64,000 bases of DNA from JAIQFR01 sp041494445 (GCA_041494445.1 JBGQAU010000001.1:42065-106064), one strand, 5' to 3'. Shown: positions 8,120-17,422, counted from the stretch's first letter. The notes: generated from the letters alone by a model not told the origin. Made by a program: numbers and translations.

Positions 8120-9778
8120 TCAGTTGCCTGCGGCCGGGCGGGCGTGGGCGAACTCGTCGCCGGGCCGCCACTCCGGACGGTGGTCCGCCTGGGCGACCGC
8201 GTAGCCGACCAGGAACCCCAGACGGGCGTCCTCCACCATGCCGTCCCAGTTCCAAGTCGGGTCGATCTGGTCGCTGGGCTGGTGGTAGTGAGCGTCACGC
8301 CAGGCGTCGCCGGTCTCTTTCCCCCACCCCGGCGGGCGGCCGATGTAGTCGAGGCCCGAGGAGAAGTAGAGCGACGGGATCCCCGCCTTGGCGAACGAGA
8401 ACTGGTCGGAGCGGTAGAACGCGCCGCGGTCCGGGAACGCCTCGTCCGTGACCACCCGACCCTGAAGCCCGGCGACCGCGTCGAGGATCGGGTCCAGGTC
8501 GGACTTGCCGCGGCCGACCTCGGAGACGTCGCGGGTCTTCCCGAAGATGTTCCCGGAGTCGAAGTTGATGTCGGCCAGCAAGTGGTCGTTGGGCACGGTC
8601 GGGTGGGTGGCGAAGTAGTGGGAGCCGAGCAGGTTCGACTCCTCTCCGCTCACGAACAGGAAGAGGATCGACCGCCGTGGGGGCTCCGCAAGCGCGGCAA
8701 AGCCCCGGGCGATGGCCAGGACCATGGCGACGCCCGACGCGTTGTCACGCGCGCCGTTGTAGATGCGGTCACCCGTCGCGTCGGGCTTGCCCACACCGAG
8801 ATGATCGTGATGCGCGGAGAAGACGACGACCTCGTCGCGGAGCTTCGGGTCGGTGCCCCGGAGCACTCCCATTACGTTGCTCGTCTCGGCCCGGGTGACG
8901 TCGTTGGCGATCGTCAACGAGGTACGGATCCCCAGCGGGATCGGGCGGAAATCGCGCGAGCGGGCCTTCGCGACCAGTGCGTCGAAGTCGAAGCCGGCTG
9001 CCTGCAGGACCTTGCGCGTCGCGGCTTCGGTCGTCCAGGCCTTGACCTCGATCGTGGGCTCGCCGCCGTTGGGGAGCTCGTACTGCTCGCCCGTCCAGGA
9101 GTTCCGGACCACCGGCCATCCGTACCCGGCGGAGGGTATCGTGTGGATGACGATCGCCCCCGCGGCTCCGCGACGCGCCGCCTCCTCGTACTTGTACGTC
9201 CAGCGCCCGTAGTACAGCCGCCGCTTGCCGGCGAACAGCCCATCGTCCCAGTCCGGATCGTTGTTGAGGATCACCAGAACCTTGCCCCGGACATCCACGT
9301 CCTTGAAGTCGTCCCACCGGTACTCGGGCGCGGTGATGCCGTAGCCGACGAAGACGAGCTCGGCGTCGCCGAGCACCGAGCTCGGCGCCTGCCTGCCGGT
9401 GGCGGCGATGAAATCGTCCCAGAACCTCAAGAACACTCGGCCGCCCTTGGTGCCGAAGCTCCACTCCTCCGGCACGTGCGAGGTCAGTCCGACGACCTCG
9501 AACCTCTGCTCCCAGCCGCCGTCCGGCCCCGCCGGCTCGAGGCCGAGGGACTCCATGGTACTCGCCAGGAACGCCACCGCGAGCACGTCGCCGGGCTTCG
9601 AGGTCGCCCGACCCTCCAGAAGGTCGTTGGACAGGAATCGCGTCGGCCCGGAGATCGCGTCAGCCGTCACGGCCTTCGAGGCCGCGAGCGCCTGGGGCGA
9701 CACAGGGGCCGGCAGGGCGTGTGCGGTCGCAGCCCCCGTCACGGCAAGGCCGAGTACCAACGCTGTCAGCCTGGTCAT
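8120..9778 (-). CDS. Secreted M28 family zinc metallopeptidase
   Basis: 552 aa. A signal peptide (MTRLTALVLGLAVTGAATAHA) precedes a PA-like insert and an M28 catalytic domain. Zinc-site motifs are visible: SAHHDHLGVGKPDATGDRIYNGARDNASGVA (H and D ligands) and LFVSGEESNLLGSHYF (catalytic and ligand glutamates), with DINFDSGN and YRSDQFSFAKAGIPSLYFSSG near the end. It would release amino acids from peptide N-termini outside the cytoplasm. The ATG at 9778 has GGAGG eight bases upstream; a GTG at 9793 overlaps that SD and is rejected. It ends 9 bases from the convergent repeat-protein gene and sits downstream of glutamate dehydrogenase, in keeping with peptide use. Confidence 0.92.
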   Translation of the reverse strand: MTRLTALVLGLAVTGAATAHALPAPVSPQALAASKAVTADAISGPTRFLSNDLLEGRATSKPGDVLAVAFLASTMESLGLEPAGPDGGWEQRFEVVGLTSHVPEEWSFGTKGGRVFLRFWDDFIAATGRQAPSSVLGDAELVFVGYGITAPEYRWDDFKDVDVRGKVLVILNNDPDWDDGLFAGKRRLYYGRWTYKYEEAARRGAAGAIVIHTIPSAGYGWPVVRNSWTGEQYELPNGGEPTIEVKAWTTEAATRKVLQAAGFDFDALVAKARSRDFRPIPLGIRTSLTIANDVTRAETSNVMGVLRGTDPKLRDEVVVFSAHHDHLGVGKPDATGDRIYNGARDNASGVAMVLAIARGFAALAEPPRRSILFLFVSGEESNLLGSHYFATHPTVPNDHLLADINFDSGNIFGKTRDVSEVGRGKSDLDPILDAVAGLQGRVVTDEAFPDRGAFYRSDQFSFAKAGIPSLYFSSGLDYIGRPPGWGKETGDAWRDAHYHQPSDQIDPTWNWDGMVEDARLGFLVGYAVAQADHRPEWRPGDEFAHARPAAGN

Positions 9779-9860
9779 CAGGACGTCCTCCACGCTCGGA
9801 AAGATGGAACTGCGCTGTCCCCAGGTTTCCCGCCGGGCGCCTGTGCTGGACGGTCCGAGC

Positions 9861-11126
9861 TCAGGCGTACAGCCCGCGAAGCTCCGCGGCGCGCGCGACG
9901 CGCTGGATCGCGACGATGAACGCGGCGATCCGCATATTCGTCGCGTGCTCGACGCTCGCGGCCAGGACCGCGTCGAACGCCTCGACCATGTAGCGCTCGA
10001 GCTCCCGGGCCACCCGTTCCTCCTGCCAATAGTACCCCTGCCGGTTCTGCACCCACTCGAAGTAGGAGACGGTGACGCCGCCCGCGTTGCAAAGGATGTC
10101 GGGGATCAGGAACGTCCTCCTCTTCGAGAGGATCGCGTCGGCATCGTAGGTGGTCGGGCCGTTGGCGCACTCGGCGATCACCCGCGCCTTGATGCGCGAG
10201 GCGTTCTCGCCGGTGATCTGGGTCTCGAGCGCCGCCGGGACCAGGACGTCCACGTCCATCTCGAGGAGCTTCATCGGGTCGTCGAGGTGCCTGACCTTGA
10301 GCGCGCGCTCGAGCCCCGCGAGCCCTCTGTGCTCCGCGTTGTGGCGGAACGCCGACTCGATGTCGATCCCCGCCTCGTTCACGAAGGCGCCGTTCACGTC
10401 GGAGATCCCCACGACGCGGAAGCCGAGATCGACGAGGAGCTTCGCGGCCCACGATCCGACGTTCCCGAACCCCTGGATCGCCACGCGGGCCCTGCCCGGG
10501 TGGATCCCGAGATGCTTGCACGCCTCCCGCACGCAGAACACCATCCCCTGCGCCGTCGCCGACTCGCGCCCCTTCGATCCACCCAGGTCGAGGGGCTTGC
10601 CCGTGACCACGCCCGGCAGGTACCCCTGCGCGTGCATCGAGAGCGTGTCCATGATCCACGCCATGATCTGGGCGTTGGTGTTCACGTCCGGCGCCGGGAC
10701 GTCCCGGTCCACCCCGAACAGGTCCTCCAGCTCGGCGGCGTATCGCCTCGTCAGCCGCTCCAGCTCGCCCAGGGAGAGCTTCGACGGGTCCACGATGATG
10801 CCGCCCTTCCCGCCGCCGAACGGGATGTTCACCACCGCGCACTTGTAGGTCATCCAGAACGCGAGCGCCTTGACCTCCTCCACGGTCACCGCGGGGTGGT
10901 ACCTCAGGCCTCCCTTCGCCGGCCCGCGGGCCATGCTGTGCTGCACCCGGTAGGCGGTGAAGATCTCGATCCGGCCGTCGTCCATCCGGACGGGGAGCTT
11001 GACCTCCGTCACCCGGCGCGGCTGCTTGATCATGGCGACCTGGTTCGGCGTCAGATGGAGCACCCGGGCCGCCTCGTCGAACTGCTTGAACGCGTTCTCG
11101 AGCGCGTTGACGTTGTCCTTCTCCAT
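9861..11126 (-). CDS. gdhA: Glutamate dehydrogenase (NAD(P)-dependent)
   Basis: 421 aa, normal for hexameric bacterial and archaeal glutamate dehydrogenases. It interconverts glutamate and 2-oxoglutarate plus ammonia in the cytoplasm. Recognised segments: KGGLRYHP, FWMTYKCAVVNIPFGGGKGGI (catalytic lysine region), VPAPDVNTNAQIMAWIMDT, the dinucleotide-binding loop QGFGNVGSWAAKLL, and AECANGPTTYDAD. The ATG at 11126 has a GGGAGGACC Shine-Dalgarno; the 90 upstream in-frame codons are low complexity and would run into the divergent protease gene. Its 2-oxoglutarate product is a likely substrate for KorAB in the same window. Confidence 0.95.
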   Translation of the reverse strand: MEKDNVNALENAFKQFDEAARVLHLTPNQVAMIKQPRRVTEVKLPVRMDDGRIEIFTAYRVQHSMARGPAKGGLRYHPAVTVEEVKALAFWMTYKCAVVNIPFGGGKGGIIVDPSKLSLGELERLTRRYAAELEDLFGVDRDVPAPDVNTNAQIMAWIMDTLSMHAQGYLPGVVTGKPLDLGGSKGRESATAQGMVFCVREACKHLGIHPGRARVAIQGFGNVGSWAAKLLVDLGFRVVGISDVNGAFVNEAGIDIESAFRHNAEHRGLAGLERALKVRHLDDPMKLLEMDVDVLVPAALETQITGENASRIKARVIAECANGPTTYDADAILSKRRTFLIPDILCNAGGVTVSYFEWVQNRQGYYWQEERVARELERYMVEAFDAVLAASVEHATNMRIAAFIVAIQRVARAAELRGLYA

Positions 11127-11256
11127 GGGGTCCTCCCGTCTCGGCCGGCGGAGCATGGTAGCGCGTCTCCCGGTCCTCGGCCGCTCGCACCCGCCATGCG
11201 CGGCTTCCGAGGGTTGGATACACTGTGGCGAGATTCGGGTGTTTGCGGAGGAGAGG

Positions 11257-12177
11257 ATGAAGAACGCCGTCGTCGCCCATTCGGTCGGGCTCGCGCTCGC
11301 GATCGTCTCGTCGCTGTGCACGGGCCGGGCGGCGTCCGCGGGTCTGTGCGGCGGTGACGATCGCGTGCGGCTCGTCGAAGGCGCCTCCTTCGACACCGGG
11401 ACCGCCAGATTGTCGCCCGATCAGGTCGCAGCTCTGCGACTCGCGGTCTACGCGCTGCGTCCCAAGATCGGGCTGGGCGTGGGCCCGGCCTGCACGGGGA
11501 CGGCGATCTCCGAAAAGCTCATGCTGACCGCGGGGCACTGCGTGATCAAGGGCGGGATGAAGGCCTATCAGAAGCACCTCCGGCCGCGGCCCAAGCCGGT
11601 GGACCTCAAGCTCGTCTATCGCGTCTTCGACAAGCTGACGGGCGCCGATCTGGCCCTGTACGCCCGGAAGTCCGGGACGTTCCGCGACTACCTCCCCGTC
11701 GACCCGGGGTTCGGCTTCGATGCCGTGGAGCCCGGCGACCGCTTCGGGTTTCCCGCGTTTCCGTACAAGAAGTGGAACGTCTTCTCCTGGCCGCAGAAGA
11801 AGCTCCTGTTCTCGCCCGTATCGCAATCGGCGGTCGAGGATGAGGACGTGTGGTTCGGCGTGCAGCCCTGCCACGACGATCCCGCGGGAGAGCGTGGTGA
11901 CGCCGGTACCACCCCGGAGCGGGCCGCCGAGAAGACCGCGGGCGGCGGGGACTTCCCTTGGTGCCGCGTGTTCTCCTGCGCAGACTTCTTCGACGGGAAC
12001 AGCGGCTCGCCGATGCTGCGCTTCCACCTCGAGAACGGCGCCGAAACGATCTCGGTGATCGCGGTGGGCACGGTGAGCGTCAAGGGGAACGCACCGGACC
12101 GGTCGTTGAGCGCCGGTGCGGTGCCGGTCGCCCTGCTCCGGGACGTGCTCCCCGGGTTCCTGGCGCCGTCGAGGTAG
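11257..12177 (+). CDS. Secreted trypsin-like serine protease
   Basis: 306 aa with a signal peptide (MKNAVVAHSVGLALAIVSSLC...ASA). It has the chymotrypsin-fold triad: His in MLTAGHC, Asp in GADLALY and Ser in FFDGNSGSPML. These are separated as in a compact S1-type protease, although the insert between Asp and Ser (about 110 residues) carries extra cysteines (VQPCHDDP, WCRVFSCADFF) that may form disulfides. The start at 11257 follows GGAGGAGAGG. It is divergent from glutamate dehydrogenase. Likely role: cutting extracellular or periplasmic protein. No propeptide or C-terminal anchor is evident. Confidence 0.85.
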   Translation: MKNAVVAHSVGLALAIVSSLCTGRAASAGLCGGDDRVRLVEGASFDTGTARLSPDQVAALRLAVYALRPKIGLGVGPACTGTAISEKLMLTAGHCVIKGGMKAYQKHLRPRPKPVDLKLVYRVFDKLTGADLALYARKSGTFRDYLPVDPGFGFDAVEPGDRFGFPAFPYKKWNVFSWPQKKLLFSPVSQSAVEDEDVWFGVQPCHDDPAGERGDAGTTPERAAEKTAGGGDFPWCRVFSCADFFDGNSGSPMLRFHLENGAETISVIAVGTVSVKGNAPDRSLSAGAVPVALLRDVLPGFLAPSR

Positions 12178-12260
12178 GACCGGTCTCCGGCGAACGGCAA
12201 AAACTCAAGACGGCATCGAGCCGCCAGCTGATCGGACTTGCCCAGGGCCTCCGCGCGCCG

Positions 12261-12266
12261 TAGACT
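12261..12266 (+). promoter_or_regulatory. -10-like element upstream of OPT transporter
   Basis: A TAGACT hexamer 39 bases before the OPT start. The same hexamer, followed by CC, occurs before other starts in this window (14420 and 41056), which suggests it is a local -10 form. No clear -35 box is seen. Confidence 0.3.
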
Positions 12267-12305
12267 CCCGCTTCTTCTTCCTCTCTTTCCCACGGGGGGC
12301 GCCCG

Positions 12306-14402
12306 ATGGCAGCGAACGACCCGAAGCGAGGCGAGGGCGAGACCCGCCGCCTCCATCCTGCGGCTTATCGCGAGCTCGAGCCCGGCGAGACCTACGAGCC
12401 GTTCGTGCCTTCCGGCGCCGCGGTGCCGGAGTTCACGTTCCGCTCGGTCTTCACCGGGATCGTGATGGTCCTGATCTTCTCGGTGGCCGCGACCTACTCG
12501 GGGCTCAAGGTCGCCCAGGTGTTCGAGGCGGCGATCCCGATCTCGATCCTGGCCGTGGGCCTGTCGGGTCTCTTCCGCAGGCGCAACTCGATCCTCGAGA
12601 ACGTGATCATCCAGAGCATCGGGGGCGCGTCGGGGCTCATCGTGGCCGGCTCGATCTTCACGCTTCCGGCGCTCTACATCATGAACGTCGCGCCGGGAGC
12701 CGGGAGGATGCTCCTGACGGTGTTCGTGGTCGCGGTCCTGGGCTCTTCCCTCGGCCTCCTGTTCCTGATCCCTCTCCGGCGCTATTTCGTCGCCGAGCAG
12801 CACGGGAAGCTGCCGTTCCCCGAGGCGACGGCGATCAACGAGGTCTATATCACGGGGGAAGCCGGCGGCGAGCAGGCGAGAACGCTGCTCCTCGCGGCGG
12901 GTGTGGGCGGGATCTACGACTTCCTCGCCACCTCGGTCCGGGCGTGGTCCGAGATCGTGAACTTCCAGTTCCTGCCGTTCATGAAGAACCTGGCGGACAA
13001 GTACAAGGCCGCGGTCAGCGTGAACGCGGTCGCGATGATCGTCGGGCTCGGCTACATCACCGGCCTAAGGTACTCGGCGATCATCTGCGCCGGGGGCCTG
13101 TTCTCGAACCTGATCATGGTCCCGCTGATCTACCACTTCGGCCAGTACGTCCCCTCGATCTCCATTCCGCCGGCGCCCCTGCCCGGCGTTCCCGGGTTCA
13201 TCGCGGACATGAGCGCCGGGAACATCTTCCGGCTTTACGCCCAGCGGGTCGGCGTCGGGGCCATGGCGGGCGCCGGCATCATCGGGATCCTGAAGGCGCT
13301 CCCCACCATCGCCAGCGCGTTCTCGCTGGGATTCAAGCAGATCTTCCGCCCGCACGCCCACGCCCAGGAGGTCAGGCGCACCGACCGCGATCTCAAGATG
13401 AGCACGGTGATGGGCGGGATCGTGGCCGCGACGCTCGCCGTCGGCGTGTTCTTCCTCGTGCTCCTGCGCCAGGACCCGGTCGCCGCCGGGAAGGCGCCTC
13501 AGATCGCGCTGACCGGCCTCGTGATCGCGTTCGTGTTCTCTTTCCTGTTCACCACCGTGGCCGCCCTGGCGACGGCCATGACCGGCAACAACCCGATCTC
13601 GGGCATGACCCTGGTCACGCTGATCATCGGCTCGACGGCCCTGGTCTCGGTCGGGCTCCAGGGCGAGTACGGGAAGTTCGCAGCGATCGTGATGGGCGCC
13701 GTGGTCTGCTCCGCCCTGGCGATGAGCGGCGGGTTCGTCACCGACCTCAAGGTCGGCTACTGGCTCGGCTCGACCCCGAGGTACCAGCAGATCTCCAAGG
13801 TGATCGGCACGCTGTTCGCCGCGGTCGGCGTCGCCCTGACCGTGCTCCTGATCCACCGCGCGTTCGGCAGGACGGACGCCGCCACGGGGCAGTTCGTCTC
13901 CGGCTTCATGAACACGCAAGTGGTGCCGGCGCCGCAGGCGAACCTGTTCGCCACGATCCTCTCCGGCATCTTCGACAAGCAGCCGGTGACCTGGCTCCTC
14001 TACAGCGTGGGCCTCGTGCTCGCGGTGCTCCTCGAGATGATGAAGATCCCGCCGCTGGCGTTCGCCATCGGGATGTACCTGCCGCTGCAGGTCAACACGC
14101 CGCTGTTCATCGGCGGCGTCGTCTCGCACTGGGTCGGGAAGAGCAGCAAGGACCCGAAGGTGTCCGAGGCGCGGTCCCAGCGCGGCACGCTCCTCGCCAG
14201 CGGGTTCATCGCCGGCGGCGCGATCATGGGTGTCGTCGGCGCGCTCCTGGTCATCGGCAAGGAGTACCTCTCGTTCCTGAACGTGGACCTCGGCGTGCCC
14301 GACAAGAGCGACACGCTGGGGCAGATCGTGAGCATCGTGATGTTCACCGGGCTGTGCCTCTTCCTCTACTTCGACTCGAGGCGCGCCAAGCCGCCGGCGT
14401 AG
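12306..14402 (+). CDS. OPT family oligopeptide transporter
   Basis: 698 aa with many hydrophobic segments spread over the whole length, as in bacterial OPT transporters. Family features include the early ATYSGLKVAQVFEAAIPISILAVG segment, KLPFPEATAINEV, GLRYSAIICAGGLFSNLIMVPL, TGNNPISGMTLVTLIIGSTAL and SGGFVTDLKVGYWLGSTPRYQQ. It would import di- to oligopeptides across the inner membrane. A second member of the family lies at 31026-33089, sharing the NPISG and DLKVG signatures. The neighbours are secreted proteases and GGT, so a peptide-scavenging role fits. Substrate range cannot be read from the sequence; some members of this superfamily move metal chelates. Confidence 0.92.
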   Translation: MAANDPKRGEGETRRLHPAAYRELEPGETYEPFVPSGAAVPEFTFRSVFTGIVMVLIFSVAATYSGLKVAQVFEAAIPISILAVGLSGLFRRRNSILENVIIQSIGGASGLIVAGSIFTLPALYIMNVAPGAGRMLLTVFVVAVLGSSLGLLFLIPLRRYFVAEQHGKLPFPEATAINEVYITGEAGGEQARTLLLAAGVGGIYDFLATSVRAWSEIVNFQFLPFMKNLADKYKAAVSVNAVAMIVGLGYITGLRYSAIICAGGLFSNLIMVPLIYHFGQYVPSISIPPAPLPGVPGFIADMSAGNIFRLYAQRVGVGAMAGAGIIGILKALPTIASAFSLGFKQIFRPHAHAQEVRRTDRDLKMSTVMGGIVAATLAVGVFFLVLLRQDPVAAGKAPQIALTGLVIAFVFSFLFTTVAALATAMTGNNPISGMTLVTLIIGSTALVSVGLQGEYGKFAAIVMGAVVCSALAMSGGFVTDLKVGYWLGSTPRYQQISKVIGTLFAAVGVALTVLLIHRAFGRTDAATGQFVSGFMNTQVVPAPQANLFATILSGIFDKQPVTWLLYSVGLVLAVLLEMMKIPPLAFAIGMYLPLQVNTPLFIGGVVSHWVGKSSKDPKVSEARSQRGTLLASGFIAGGAIMGVVGALLVIGKEYLSFLNVDLGVPDKSDTLGQIVSIVMFTGLCLFLYFDSRRAKPPA

Positions 14403-14419
14403 CGCGAAGCGCGGCGGTG

Positions 14420-14425
14420 TAGACT
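14420..14425 (+). promoter_or_regulatory. -10-like TAGACT six bases before the GGT start (leaderless candidate)
   Basis: TAGACT ends six bases before the ATG at 14432 and there is no Shine-Dalgarno between. Transcription from such a box would begin at about the A of the ATG, giving a leaderless message. Other candidates with the same geometry are at 24464, 58168 and 58999. Confidence 0.4.
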
Positions 14426-14431
14426 CCGCAT

Positions 14432-16159
14432 ATGCGCGCGCAAGAGGCTTCGCACCGCTTCCGCAGCGTCATCTTCCTCCTGCTGCTCGCGGCGGCGGTC
14501 GCGGCGGGGATCGGCGCGGCCGGCCCCGCGGCCCCTTCCGCGCGCCCGGCTCCCGGCGGGGGCGCGGTGGCGTCGGCGGCCCCCGCGGCCACGGAGACGG
14601 GTCTCCTGGTCCTCCGGGAGGGCGGCAACGCCGCGGACGCGGCGGTCGCCGTCGCGCTGGCGCTCGCGGTCGTCCACCCACAGGCGGGGAACCTCGGCGG
14701 CGGCGGGTTCGCCGTCGCGAAGTTCGGCGACGAGATTGCCGCTCTCAACTTCCGCGAGACGGCCCCCGCCGCGGCGACGCCGGGAATGTTCCTCGGCCCG
14801 GACGGGGCCCCTGTTCCGGAAAAGTCGCTCGTGGGGCCGCTCGCCGCGGGCGTACCGGGGTCGCCCGCGGGCCTCTTCGAGCTTCACCGCCGGTTCGGGC
14901 GGCTTCCGTGGAAGAAGGTCGTCGCGCCGGCGGTCGGCCTCGCCCGCGATGGATTCACGGTTACGGAGCGGTTGTCCCGGGCGATCGCCGAGGACCGCAT
15001 GCTCCTGGCCCGCTTCCCGGAGACCGCGGCGGTCTGGTTGCCGGGAGGCAAGCCTCCGGCGACGGCATCGAGGATGCGGCTTCCGCGGCTCGCGGAGGCG
15101 CTCGAGGATTACGGCCGACGCGGCCCCGTAGCGCTGACGCGCGGCCGCGCCGCCAAGGCGATCGAGGCGGCGTCCCGAAAGCACGGCGGCATCCTGACCG
15201 CGCCCGACCTCGCGGCCTATGCCCCGGCCTGGCGGGCTCCGGTTCGCTTCCGCTCGTTCGGCTGGGAGATCGCCTCGATGCCGCTCCCTTCCTCGGGCGG
15301 GATCATCCTCGGGGAGACCTTCGGCATGCTGGAGCGTCTCGGATTCGCGAGGCTCGGGAAGGACAGCACGGATCGCGCGCATCTTCTGGTCGAAGCCTGG
15401 CGCCGCGCGTTCGCCGATCGCTTTCTGCTCGGCGACCCATCCACGACCGGGGCCGACGCCCCGCAGCTACTCGACCCGTCCTGGCTCGACCGGCGCGCGC
15501 GGGAGATCGACCGCGCGCGTGCAACGAGATCCATCGACGTGATGCCCTGGCCCGGCGGCGGCCCGGAGTCGGCGCAGACGACGCACCTGTCGGTGGTGGA
15601 CGCGCGCGGGGACGCGGTGGCGATGACGGTCACGCTCAACGACTCCTTCGGCTGCCGCCTGCTGGTCCCGGAGCTCGGCATCCTCCTGAACAACGAGATG
15701 GACGACTTCGCGGCGGCCCCGGGAAAGGCCAACCTCTACGGCCTCGTGCAGGGCCCCGCGAACGCCGTCGGACCGGGCAAGCGCATGCTCTCGTCCATGA
15801 GCCCCACGCTGGCGTGGAAAGGAAGCGAGATCCTCGCGATGGGGTCGCCGGGCGGCTCCCGCATTCCGACGGCCACCGGACAGGCGCTGCTGCGGATCCT
15901 GGTGGACGGGGATTCGCTGCAGGGCGCGGTGGCCCACCCCAGGATCCACCACCAGTGGATGCCGGACGAGGTGGTGGGCGAGGCCGGAGCGCTGACCGGA
16001 GAGGTCCGTGCGGAGCTGGCGAAACGGGGTCACACCTTCAAGGACGTCGCCGCGCTAGGCGAGGTCCACGCCGTGCGCCGCCGTGCCGACGGCCGTCTCG
16101 AGGCTGCCGCGGATCCGCGGGGACCTGGCGCCGCCGGAGTTCAGGAGCCGCGGAAGTAG
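14432..16159 (+). CDS. ggt: Gamma-glutamyltransferase
   Basis: 575 aa. It has an N-terminal hydrophobic signal (residues ~12-30) and the full Ggt architecture: GGNAADAAVAVALALAVVHPQAGNLGGGGF, then FRETAP, VGPLAAGVPGSPAGLFELH, and the autocleavage site with catalytic threonine at about residue 383 (AQTTHLSVVD). This is followed by LNDSFGCRLLVPELGILLNNEMDDF and SSMSPTLAW, MGSPGGSRIPTATGQ. The enzyme is made as a proenzyme, exported and self-cleaved into two subunits. It removes gamma-glutamyl groups from glutathione and peptides. It lies 29 bases after the OPT gene but has its own -10-like box. Confidence 0.95.
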   Translation: MRAQEASHRFRSVIFLLLLAAAVAAGIGAAGPAAPSARPAPGGGAVASAAPAATETGLLVLREGGNAADAAVAVALALAVVHPQAGNLGGGGFAVAKFGDEIAALNFRETAPAAATPGMFLGPDGAPVPEKSLVGPLAAGVPGSPAGLFELHRRFGRLPWKKVVAPAVGLARDGFTVTERLSRAIAEDRMLLARFPETAAVWLPGGKPPATASRMRLPRLAEALEDYGRRGPVALTRGRAAKAIEAASRKHGGILTAPDLAAYAPAWRAPVRFRSFGWEIASMPLPSSGGIILGETFGMLERLGFARLGKDSTDRAHLLVEAWRRAFADRFLLGDPSTTGADAPQLLDPSWLDRRAREIDRARATRSIDVMPWPGGGPESAQTTHLSVVDARGDAVAMTVTLNDSFGCRLLVPELGILLNNEMDDFAAAPGKANLYGLVQGPANAVGPGKRMLSSMSPTLAWKGSEILAMGSPGGSRIPTATGQALLRILVDGDSLQGAVAHPRIHHQWMPDEVVGEAGALTGEVRAELAKRGHTFKDVAALGEVHAVRRRADGRLEAAADPRGPGAAGVQEPRK

Positions 16160-16163
16160 GCCG

Positions 16164-16469
16164 TCAGCCCGCACGGCGCCGGCCGCGCAGCCACTTTTCG
16201 AGTGACGTCTTCGATTCGCCCGACGGCAGCCCGGCGAGAAGCCCCTCAACGCTCAGGTCCTCGTCCAGATCGGGCCAGTGGATGCCATGCCCCTGCCCGA
16301 TGAGCCGCCACTTCGATCGTTCCGCCGGGGATCCATCCACCAGCCGCGGGTACCAAGCAAGCGGCACGGAGATCGTCCTTCCGTCGGAGAGGTCGACGAT
16401 GAGAGAGTCCTTTGTGACCCTGACGTCCTGCGCCAACGCCTCTCGCGGCCTATTCCGCGAAGAACTCAT
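16164..16469 (-). CDS. DUF2442 family protein, partner of DUF4160
   Basis: 101 aa. The core DVRVTKDSLIVDLSDGRTISVPLAWYPRLVDGSPAERSKWRLIGQGHGIHWPDLDEDLSVEGLLAG is the DUF2442 pattern. The ATG at 16469 has GAGGA upstream; an ATG at 16496 is also in frame but has no SD. It overlaps the end of the DUF4160 gene by 20 bases, so the two are co-translated. DUF4160/DUF2442 pairs are common in bacteria and behave like small mobile two-gene modules resembling toxin-antitoxin systems, but I cannot confirm that activity from sequence. Confidence 0.85.
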   Translation of the reverse strand: MSSSRNRPREALAQDVRVTKDSLIVDLSDGRTISVPLAWYPRLVDGSPAERSKWRLIGQGHGIHWPDLDEDLSVEGLLAGLPSGESKTSLEKWLRGRRRAG

Positions 16470-16686
16470 CCCATTTCCTCGAGAAAAACTCGGCATTCTC
16501 CTCTACCATTGCTCGGAGCCGTGCCAGCTCCATCCGCCCGAAGCCCCCGCTATCGGCGATTCTGACGGGATCCAACCAGAATTTCGCCCTCATTCGCTCA
16601 CGTTCTACGTGCACATGCCCCGGCTCGCGACGGTCAGCCCCATAGAAAAAGAACCGGTACGGTCCGCGACGGAGAACCGTCGGCAC
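16450..16686 (-). CDS. DUF4160 family protein
   Basis: 78 aa, full length for the family. Recognised by MPTVLRRGPYRFFFYGADRREPGHVHVER and AKFWLDPVRIADSGGF, then ELARLRAMVEENAEFF. The HVHVER segment and flanking aromatic residues are the family hallmark. Start codon is GTG at 16686. It is followed directly by the overlapping DUF2442 gene. Biochemical function unknown; a toxin-antitoxin-like or DNA-binding role is only a guess from its genomic habits. Confidence 0.85.
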   Translation of the reverse strand: MPTVLRRGPYRFFFYGADRREPGHVHVERERMRAKFWLDPVRIADSGGFGRMELARLRAMVEENAEFFSRKWDEFFAE

Positions 16687-16831
16687 CCCGCCCGCCTTCC
16701 TCGGGACCGAGGAGAAGTATAGCGCCGCGGTACAGGCGTGGCGCGGCCGACGCGGAAACAGGTTGTGGCGCGGGAAGGCCCAGTGTGGGAAGGATGAGCA
16801 CTCACATGGTTATCCGATCAACGCGCCACCC

Positions 16832-17383
16832 TCACTCCACCAGCAGGATCGCGTAACGGTTCATCGGCTGGGACGGATCGGTCAGCACGTCGAGCGGATA
16901 CCCGACGGCGTGGGCGGTCGAGAAGAGGTCCACCGCCAGCCCCTCGGGCGTGGGGCGGGCCGAGCCCGGCAGGCGGCAATCGCCCGGCCGCCCGACGCAC
17001 TCCTCGCAGTGAGGGCAGCTGCCCATGAGGAGCATGAACGCCTTGCGATGACCGGAGAGGAACACCGCCCGCTCGAGCGCGAGGAGCTCCGCGTTGAGAG
17101 GCCGCGACCACCGCTTGCGTTCTTCCTCGTCCGGGGCGGCCTTCACGAAGCGGAAGATCGCCGCTTCCGCGTACTCGCGAATGAAGCGCTCGCACTCGGC
17201 GACGGACGGGTTATTGGGAGGGCACGCCACGTTGGTGCCGTACTCGGGGCATCCGTACTGGCACTTCATGCGGACCCAGTGGGCCACCACGATGTCGGCC
17301 GCGCGAAGCCAGCGGAAGTCCTCGAAGCCGTGTTCTCGAAAGAGCCTTTCTAGAGGCTCCCGATTCGTCGTGGCGACTTGCAT
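16832..17383 (-). CDS. DUF2284 cysteine-rich, predicted metal-binding protein
   Basis: 183 aa. Two cysteine clusters define the family: VRMKCQYGCPEYGTNVACPPNNP near residues 38-60 and SCPHCEECVGRPGDCRLPGSARPT near 122-145. They suggest an iron-sulfur cluster or other metal. The ATG at 17383 has GGGAGA upstream. It lies 39 bases after the stop of the secreted DUF6599 gene on the same strand and probably ends an operon that starts with the ammonia-lyase. It is cytoplasmic (no signal or membrane segment). Function unknown. Confidence 0.85.
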   Translation of the reverse strand: MQVATTNREPLERLFREHGFEDFRWLRAADIVVAHWVRMKCQYGCPEYGTNVACPPNNPSVAECERFIREYAEAAIFRFVKAAPDEEERKRWSRPLNAELLALERAVFLSGHRKAFMLLMGSCPHCEECVGRPGDCRLPGSARPTPEGLAVDLFSTAHAVGYPLDVLTDPSQPMNRYAILLVE

Positions 17384-17422
17384 TCTCGCTCTCCCTGCGC
17401 GCTCGCGGCGCGGCATGGAACG

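Noticed and set aside
9400..11357. Plus-strand open frame opposite the M28 peptidase and glutamate dehydrogenase genes
   Set aside because: It is a mirror of two clear genes on the other strand, with no protein motif.
11127..11396. 90-codon N-terminal extension of glutamate dehydrogenase
   Set aside because: The extension is low complexity and overlaps the divergent protease gene; ATG 11126 has a good SD and gives the family's usual length.
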